Shown here: positions 59,318-64,000 of the stretch, in pieces
Position numbering within the stretch: position 1 is the first letter of the stretch
How the letters are laid out: every line of letters starts with the position of its first letter
From: Rhodoferax sp.
GTDB taxonomy: Bacteria; Pseudomonadota; Gammaproteobacteria; Burkholderiales; Burkholderiaceae_C
DNA length: 64,000 nucleotides
Direction of reading: 5' to 3'
NCBI GenBank assembly: GCA_024236015.1
Contig: JACKLK010000001.1
Location: 1,054,001-1,118,000, forward strand
Made by a program: the position numbers and the translations under genes
The notes under the pieces: model-generated
Told to the model about the DNA's origin: nothing
What the model saw: only the letters and a program-made list of their open reading frames with translations
The model's database searches: none

Positions 59318-60013
59318 TCAAGCGGTCTTGGCCAGGCGCTCGTTCTGCGGAAACAGGGAACGCAAGGCCTCCTCGTCGACCTCGGTCTTGAACGTGTGCC
59401 GCGTCTTGAGCGCCTCCGCCCGCTGGGCCGCGGGCCGGGCATTGATCTCGTCGACCAGGCGCTTGACGTGCGGCAATTTCTCCCAGGCCTCGGGACCGCC
59501 GAGGATGTACGGCACCATCCGGGCCCAACCCCATACCGCCATGTCGACGATGGTGTAGGTGTCGCCGAGCATGTAGCGCCGCTCCGCCAGGCGGTCGTTG
59601 ACGATGTTCCAGTGGCGCCAGGCTTCGAAGTCGTAGCGATTGAGTGCGTAGACCTTGGGTTCGGGCGCGGCGTGGCGGAAGTGCACGCATTGGCCGGAGA
59701 ACGGGCCGACGCCCGAGGCCACGAACATCATCCACGCATACAACTGCGCGCGCTGCTGCGGCGTGTTCTCCGGCAGGAACCGGCCGGTCTTTTCGGCCAG
59801 GTACAACAAGATGGCATTGCTGTCGAACACCGTCACGTCGCCGTCCTTGATCGCGGGCACCTTGGCGTTCGGATTGACGGCCTTATAGTCCTCGCTGTGC
59901 TGCTCGCCCTTGCGGGTATCCACCGGCACCGTCTCGTAGGCCAGTTCGGCCTCCTCGAGAAACAGGGCGACCTTGAGCGGATTCGGGGCGAGGTTGTAGA
60001 AAAACGTGATCAC
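59318..60013 (-). CDS. Glutathione transferase, YfcG-like (nu class)
   Basis: A 231-residue GST-fold protein. The N-terminal domain has FFYNLAPNPLKVALFLEEAEL with T/N-based glutathione site, AVNPNAKVPAIKDGD with the cis-proline and FDSNAILLYLAEKTG. The C-terminal domain has GVGPFSGQCVHFRHAAPEPKVYALNRY, a stretch shared with E. coli YfcG, a disulfide-bond oxidoreductase. The start is a GTG at 60011-60013 with AGGA upstream; the in-frame ATG far upstream lacks support. Its leader carries a perfect seven-base hairpin (60029-60047). Confidence 0.82.
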   Translation of the reverse strand: MITFFYNLAPNPLKVALFLEEAELAYETVPVDTRKGEQHSEDYKAVNPNAKVPAIKDGDVTVFDSNAILLYLAEKTGRFLPENTPQQRAQLYAWMMFVASGVGPFSGQCVHFRHAAPEPKVYALNRYDFEAWRHWNIVNDRLAERRYMLGDTYTIVDMAVWGWARMVPYILGGPEAWEKLPHVKRLVDEINARPAAQRAEALKTRHTFKTEVDEEALRSLFPQNERLAKTA

Positions 60014-60028
60014 TGCATATCCTTTCTT

Positions 60029-60047
60029 GGGGCCAGACAATGGCCCC
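60029..60047. other. Hairpin in the leader of the YfcG-like gene
   Basis: GGGGCCA and TGGCCCC pair perfectly around GACAA, directly before the Shine-Dalgarno of the minus-strand gene. It is positioned to affect translation or be a 3' end structure for the opposite strand. Confidence 0.45.
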
Positions 60048-60131
60048 GGCATTCTGCGCCATTTCAACGGCCGCTGCCGTCGTGCGGGCTCCCGCCGCGC
60101 CGGCAGTCCCCGCTCCAGGCACTGACGAACC

Positions 60132-60983
60132 ATGCGTCCCCTGCATCCCGCACTGGTGACCCTGGTCGCCATGCTGGCCTTTGCCGGCAATTCGCTGCTG
60201 TGCCGCGTCGCGCTGCGCGACACCGCCATCGACCCGGCCAGCTTCACCAGCCTGCGTATCGTCTCGGGCGCCCTCGTGTTGTGGTGGATCGTGCGCCTGC
60301 GCGCCGGGGCGCGGCCCGCCGCCGCCATGGCCGGCAACTGGGCCTCGGCCTGCGCCCTGTTCGTCTACGCCGCCGCGTTCTCGTTCGCCTATGTCAGCCT
60401 GGCGACCGGGACCGGCGCCTTGCTGTTGTTCGGCGCCGTGCAGGCCACGATGATCGGGGTCGGCCTGTGGCGCGGCGAACGCCTGGGCGCCGCCCAGACC
60501 GCCGGGTTGGTGCTGGCCTGCGCCGGCCTGGTCGGGCTGCTGCTGCCGGGCCTGTCGTCGCCCCCGCTGGCCGGCGCGATGCTGATGCTGGCCTCGGGCG
60601 TGGCCTGGGGCATCTATTCGCTGCGCGGCAAGGGTGCGGGCGATCCGACACAGGTCACGGCGGGCAACTTCATGCGGGCCACGGTGCCTGCGATCGTGCT
60701 GAGCCTGGCCACGCTGCCCCTGGCCCGGCTGGACCTGGCTGGCAGCGCCTACGCGATTGCATCGGGTGCGCTGACCTCTGGTATCGGTTACGCGATCTGG
60801 TACGCCGCCTTGCGCCACCTGCGCGCCACGACGGCGTCCACGGTGCAGCTCAGCGTGCCGGTGATCGCCGCGCTGGGCGGCAGCCTGCTGCTGGCCGAAC
60901 CGCTGACCGCGCGGCTGCTGTGGGCCTCGGCCGCCGTGCTCGGAGGCATTGCCCTGGTGATCCTGCGCAAACCCGCACGTTGA
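60132..60983 (+). CDS. EamA/DMT-family membrane transporter
   Basis: Drug/metabolite transporter of 283 residues with two EamA repeats of about five helices each (first: LVTLVAMLAFAGNSLLCRVAL to LLLPGLS; second: AGAMLMLASGVAWGIYSL to LGGIALVILR). The start ATG at 60132 has a weak ribosome site. Family members export amino acids, pentoses or other small molecules; substrate unknown. It is divergent from the YfcG-like gene and converges on the cupin gene. Confidence 0.88.
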   Translation: MRPLHPALVTLVAMLAFAGNSLLCRVALRDTAIDPASFTSLRIVSGALVLWWIVRLRAGARPAAAMAGNWASACALFVYAAAFSFAYVSLATGTGALLLFGAVQATMIGVGLWRGERLGAAQTAGLVLACAGLVGLLLPGLSSPPLAGAMLMLASGVAWGIYSLRGKGAGDPTQVTAGNFMRATVPAIVLSLATLPLARLDLAGSAYAIASGALTSGIGYAIWYAALRHLRATTASTVQLSVPVIAALGGSLLLAEPLTARLLWASAAVLGGIALVILRKPAR

Positions 60984-60998
60984 TGCGCAGCGGGCGCC

Positions 60999-61334
60999 TC
61001 AGTCCCGGTCCGCCAGGCAGATCGTCAGCAGCGCCGAGGCATCCTCCAACGCCGTGAGCGCATGCGGCACGCCGCCGCGCAGGTGGATGAAGTCCATCGG
61101 GCCGAGTTCGACCGTGCCGTCCGTACTGCGGAACGACAGGCGCCCTTCGATGCACAGTACCGTGATCTCGCCCGGCACCTGGTGCTCGGGCAGGGTCTTG
61201 CCCCTGGGCAAGACGAGCCGCACGACCTCGAGTTGGCGCGCCTTGAGGATCGCAGTGGTGCGCGCGCCAGCAAGCTCCTGCGCCAGCGGCATCAGGTTGA
61301 CGACCTCGGCGGATCGGGCATGGGGTTGGGCCAT
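60999..61334 (-). CDS. Cupin-domain protein
   Basis: A 111-residue single-domain beta-barrel protein. The cupin core is EHQVPGEITVLCIEGRLSF (motif 1, first part) and LGPMDFIHLRGGVPHALTAL (motif 2), with likely metal ligands H, E and H in these segments. The start at 61334 (MAQPHARS) has GGAG nine bases upstream; an in-frame ATG at 61352 is less likely. Function unknown; small cupins bind a metal and can be enzymes or sensors. It ends 15 bases after the EamA gene stop on the opposite strand. Confidence 0.75.
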   Translation of the reverse strand: MAQPHARSAEVVNLMPLAQELAGARTTAILKARQLEVVRLVLPRGKTLPEHQVPGEITVLCIEGRLSFRSTDGTVELGPMDFIHLRGGVPHALTALEDASALLTICLADRD

Positions 61335-61593
61335 GGTGTCGGTCTCCTGCATCGGGCCGGGGAAGGCGGATCCCACCCCATGCCCGGACCTGCATTGTCC
61401 GATCTTTCAGGCATTGTCTTGCGCCAGGTCAGACACGCCGGCGGCGGATCGGCCTACCATGCCGGCCATCGCGCATCCGGAATCGTGCCGTTGTCATGGC
61501 CCCCGCCGGATGGGCGTACGCAACGCGTGATGCCGTCGGACGTCACACGCCCCGCCACCGATCCGACACAACCCCCGACCCTGAGGATGGATG

Positions 61594-61902
61594 ATGATTG
61601 CGAATCGACGTGTATTCATGATGACCGTGGCCGCCACCGGAGCCGGAGCAGTCTTGCTGCAACCCGCCCACGCGCAGGCCACGCTGGACGTGAAGGATCC
61701 GCAGGCGGTGGCCCTGGGTTATGTCGTCGACACGGCCAAGGCCGACGCGAAGAAATACCCGAAACACAGCGCCGACCAGACATGCAGCAACTGCGCGCTG
61801 TACCAGGGCAAGGCCGGCGACGCGGCAGCTCCCTGCACCTTGTTCGCCGGCAAGCTGGTGCCCGGCAAGGCCTGGTGCAGCGCCTGGGTCAAGAAGGCCT
61901 GA
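61594..61902 (+). CDS. High-potential iron-sulfur protein (HiPIP)
   Basis: Periplasmic electron carrier with one [4Fe-4S] cluster, 102 residues. It begins with a Tat-type signal peptide (NRRVFMMTVAATGAGA, cleavage about AHAQ-A). The cluster cysteines are C64, C67, C81 and C95 (QTCSNCAL, APCTLF, AWCSAW), spacing C-x2-C-x13-C-x13-C, with the conserved aromatic Y near 52. The start at 61594 gives GAGG seven bases upstream; ATG at 61591 would leave four bases. HiPIPs carry electrons to reaction centres or oxidases; the partner is not in this window. Confidence 0.9.
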   Translation: MIANRRVFMMTVAATGAGAVLLQPAHAQATLDVKDPQAVALGYVVDTAKADAKKYPKHSADQTCSNCALYQGKAGDAAAPCTLFAGKLVPGKAWCSAWVKKA

Positions 61903-61918
61903 GCCCCGCACACACGAT

Positions 61919-61950
61919 GCAACGGCGCGCGCGGGCCGGCCCGCCGTTGC
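61919..61950. terminator. Hairpin between convergent HiPIP and RNase G genes
   Basis: Perfect nine-base inverted repeat GCAACGGCG and CGCCGTTGC with a 14-base GC-rich loop, in the 49-base gap between the two stop codons. No T tract on either strand, but the position fits a bidirectional 3' end. Confidence 0.5.
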
Positions 61951-61951
61951 G

Positions 61952-63427
61952 TCACAGCAGGATGATGTCGTATTGCTCCTGCCCCATCGCCGCCTCGCTT
62001 TGCAGCGATACCGTCTTGCCGATGAATTCGCACAGGCCGGCCAGGTGCTGGCTCTCTTCGTCCAGGAACAGTTCGATGACCCGTGGCGAGGCCACGACGC
62101 GGAACTCGCGCGGATTGAACTGCCGCGCCTCGCGCAGGATCTCGCGCAGGATGTCGTAGGCCACGCTGCGCGCGGTCTTGACGCTGCCCTTGCCCTGGCA
62201 GGCCGCACACGGTTCGCACAACATGTGCGCGAGCGATTCGCGGGTGCGCTTGCGTGTCATCTCGACCAGGCCGAGCTGCGAAAAGCCGCCGGCCATGGTC
62301 TTGACCCGGTCGCGCCCGAGCTGCTTGCGGAACTCGGCCAGCACCGCATCCCGGTGATCCTCGCGCACCATGTCGATGAAGTCGACGATGATGATGCCGC
62401 CCAGGTTGCGCAACCGCAACTGGCGCGCGATGGCCTGCGCCGCCTCCAGATTGGTCTTGAAGATGGTGTCGTCGAAATTGCGCGCACCGACATAACCACC
62501 GGTGTTGACGTCCATCGTCGTCAGCGCTTCGGTCTGGTCGACGATCAGGTAGCCGCCGGACTTCAGGTCGACGCGGCGTCCCAGGGCCCGCGCGATCTCC
62601 TCGTCGACACCGTACAGGTCGAAGATCGGCCGCTCGCCCTTGTAGTGCTGCAATTTGCCGACCGCCGACGGCATGAAGGCACGCCCGAAGGCCATAAGCT
62701 GGTCGAACTGCTCGCGCGAATCGACGCGGATCGATTGCGTGGATTCGCCCGTGAGGTCGCGCAATACGCGCTGGATCAGGCTCAGGTCCTGGTGCAGCAG
62801 GCTGCCCGGTGGCGAGCGCAGCGACGCCTGCTTGATGCCGGCCCAGGTCTTGCGCAGGTAGGCGATGTCCTCCGCCAGTTCGGCGTCGGTGGCGTCCTCG
62901 CCATTGGTGCGCAGGATGAAGCCGCCGCCTTCCGGGCGGGTCAGGGTCTGCAACCGCTGGCGCAGTTCGTCGCGCAGCGTCGGCGCGATCTTCTGCGATA
63001 CACCCACGTGGTCGTCCTGCGGCAGGAACACCAGCAGCCGTCCGGCCACGCTGATCTGGGTCGACAGGCGCGCGCCCTTGGTACCGATAGGATCCTTGAT
63101 GACCTGCACCATCAATGCCTGGCCTTCGAACACCTGGCGCTCGATCGGAATCTGCGCCTGGCTGGAGCGCGCGACCTGCGGCGGCTCACCTTCGGGCTGG
63201 CGGTTCCAGACATCGGCCACGTGCAGGAACGCGGCGCGTTCGAGCCCGATGTCGATGAAGGCCGACTGCATGCCGGGCAGGACGCGCGCGACCTTGCCCT
63301 GGTAGACATTGCCGACCAGGCCGCGCTCGAGCGAGCGCTCGACGTGCAATTCCTGCACCGCACCACTTTCCACCACCGCCACGCGGGTTTCCTGCGGCGA
63401 CCAGTTGATCAGAATGTCCTGTTGCAT
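61952..63427 (-). CDS. rng: Ribonuclease G
   Basis: Endoribonuclease for 16S rRNA 5' end maturation and mRNA decay. The 491 residues match RNase G, not the longer RNase E. An S1 domain occupies about 35-125 (LVGNVYQGKVARVLPGMQSA), then the RNase H-like and DNase I-like parts with catalytic metal ligands D306 (TTMDVNTGG) and D349 (IIIVDFIDM), and a zinc link C404-EP-C407. The start MQQDILINWSPQETRVAVVE is typical. maf ends 24 bases upstream on the same strand, a common rng partner. Confidence 0.96.
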   Translation of the reverse strand: MQQDILINWSPQETRVAVVESGAVQELHVERSLERGLVGNVYQGKVARVLPGMQSAFIDIGLERAAFLHVADVWNRQPEGEPPQVARSSQAQIPIERQVFEGQALMVQVIKDPIGTKGARLSTQISVAGRLLVFLPQDDHVGVSQKIAPTLRDELRQRLQTLTRPEGGGFILRTNGEDATDAELAEDIAYLRKTWAGIKQASLRSPPGSLLHQDLSLIQRVLRDLTGESTQSIRVDSREQFDQLMAFGRAFMPSAVGKLQHYKGERPIFDLYGVDEEIARALGRRVDLKSGGYLIVDQTEALTTMDVNTGGYVGARNFDDTIFKTNLEAAQAIARQLRLRNLGGIIIVDFIDMVREDHRDAVLAEFRKQLGRDRVKTMAGGFSQLGLVEMTRKRTRESLAHMLCEPCAACQGKGSVKTARSVAYDILREILREARQFNPREFRVVASPRVIELFLDEESQHLAGLCEFIGKTVSLQSEAAMGQEQYDIILL

Positions 63428-63451
63428 GGCGGCATGGGTTTGAAGGTCTGG

Positions 63452-64000
63452 CTAAGGTCCGACCGGATGTCCCACCGCCTGCAACAACGCGGCGGTCTCG
63501 AACAAGGGCAAGCCCATGATGCCAGAGTAGCTGCCGCGGATCTCGCGGATGAACGCCGCCGCCCTGCCCTGTACGGCATAGGCCCCGGCCTTGCCCATTG
63601 GCTCGCCCGAGGCCACATAGGCGCGCACGGCTGCGGCCCCCATCGCGGCAAACCGGACCTGCGAGACGTTCAGCGCCTCGTGGCGCCGGCGCCCGCTGCC
63701 GACCGCCACGGCGGTCAGCACCCGATGGCTGCGACCGGCCAGTTGGCGCAACATGTCGGCGGCCTGCGCCGCGTCCGCGGGTTTGCCCAGGATGCGCCGC
63801 CCCAGCGCCACGGTGGTGTCGGCGCACAACACCGGGCCCGGTGGCAGGCCGCGCCGCCGGCGGCGTGCCAGCGCCGCGTCGAGCTTGAGCCCGGTCACGC
63901 GCACGACATAGTCGGCGGGCCCTTCGCCCGGCATCTCGGCTTCGAGTGCCTCCGCGTTTTCGTCGGCGTCCGGCAGCAGCAGTTCGTGCCGCACGCCCAG
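63452..64000 (-). CDS. maf: Maf-family nucleoside triphosphate pyrophosphatase (cut by window edge)
   Basis: House-cleaning pyrophosphatase hydrolysing non-canonical or dTTP/UTP-type nucleotides. About 183 codons are visible; the N-terminus with the phosphate-binding SASPRR motif lies beyond 64000. Visible parts are VLCADTTVALGRRILGKPAD (active-site aspartate), LRQLAGRSHRVLTAVAV and the C-terminal GAYAVQGRAAAFIREIRGSYSGIMGLPLFET, which is typical of the YhdE group. An ATG at 63992-63994 is internal. It overlaps nothing and leads into rng. Confidence 0.92.
   Translation of the reverse strand: MGVRHELLLPDADENAEALEAEMPGEGPADYVVRVTGLKLDAALARRRRRGLPPGPVLCADTTVALGRRILGKPADAAQAADMLRQLAGRSHRVLTAVAVGSGRRRHEALNVSQVRFAAMGAAAVRAYVASGEPMGKAGAYAVQGRAAAFIREIRGSYSGIMGLPLFETAALLQAVGHPVGP

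Overview
The window is 64 kb of GC-rich, tightly packed chromosome from a betaproteobacterium. Gene content and order (smc-zipA-ligA, dapC-dapD-pilU, tolB-pal-cpoB, rng-maf) and protein similarity point to Burkholderiales, most likely near Alcaligenaceae; this assignment rests on recall, not a search. No phage, IS element or CRISPR array was seen. Both ends cut through genes: purL on the left and maf on the right.

Region 1 (1-13.3 kb) is housekeeping. purL (partial) diverges from map and glnD. glnD converges on the minus-strand block smc-zipA-ligA-def (chromosome segregation, division, DNA ligation, deformylation). Region 2 (13.5-23.4 kb) is an accessory surface locus: a DUF697-like small protein, then a minus-strand operon tpsA-fecR-tpsB. 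It encodes a 2117-residue two-partner-secretion exoprotein with about 21 repeats of 56 residues, a periplasmic protein with two FecR domains, and the outer-membrane transporter. The tpsA leader holds a terminator-like hairpin with a T8 tract. Region 3 (23.7-30.3 kb) has a 55-residue cysteine protein, dapC, dapD, pilU, prmB and the ABC-F gene yheS.

Region 4 (30.3-52.8 kb) is metabolic and osmotic. An AlkB-type alkane hydroxylase is followed by a MarR regulator with a palindromic operator. Then comes a 17-kb plus-strand gene train: glgB, glgE, treS-maltokinase, a small membrane channel-like gene, glgX, treZ and a malQ-treY fusion. Together these enzymes can run trehalose to branched glucan (TreS, maltokinase, GlgE, GlgB) and glucan back to trehalose (GlgX, MalQ, TreY, TreZ). 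No glgC, glgA or otsAB is visible here. A CPA2 antiporter, an MscS channel and a glutathione S-transferase follow. The cluster suggests an osmoprotectant and carbon-storage cycle next to ion-flux proteins.

Region 5 (52.8-64 kb) holds a double-TM2 protein, tRNA-Lys(UUU) with its terminator, tcdA (whose product modifies A37 of such tRNAs), cpoB, pal and tolB (envelope constriction), msbA, a YfcG-like transferase, an EamA exporter, a cupin, a HiPIP electron carrier, RNase G and partial maf. Most genes are separated by short gaps; the only gene-free stretch over 300 bases is 23377-23683.
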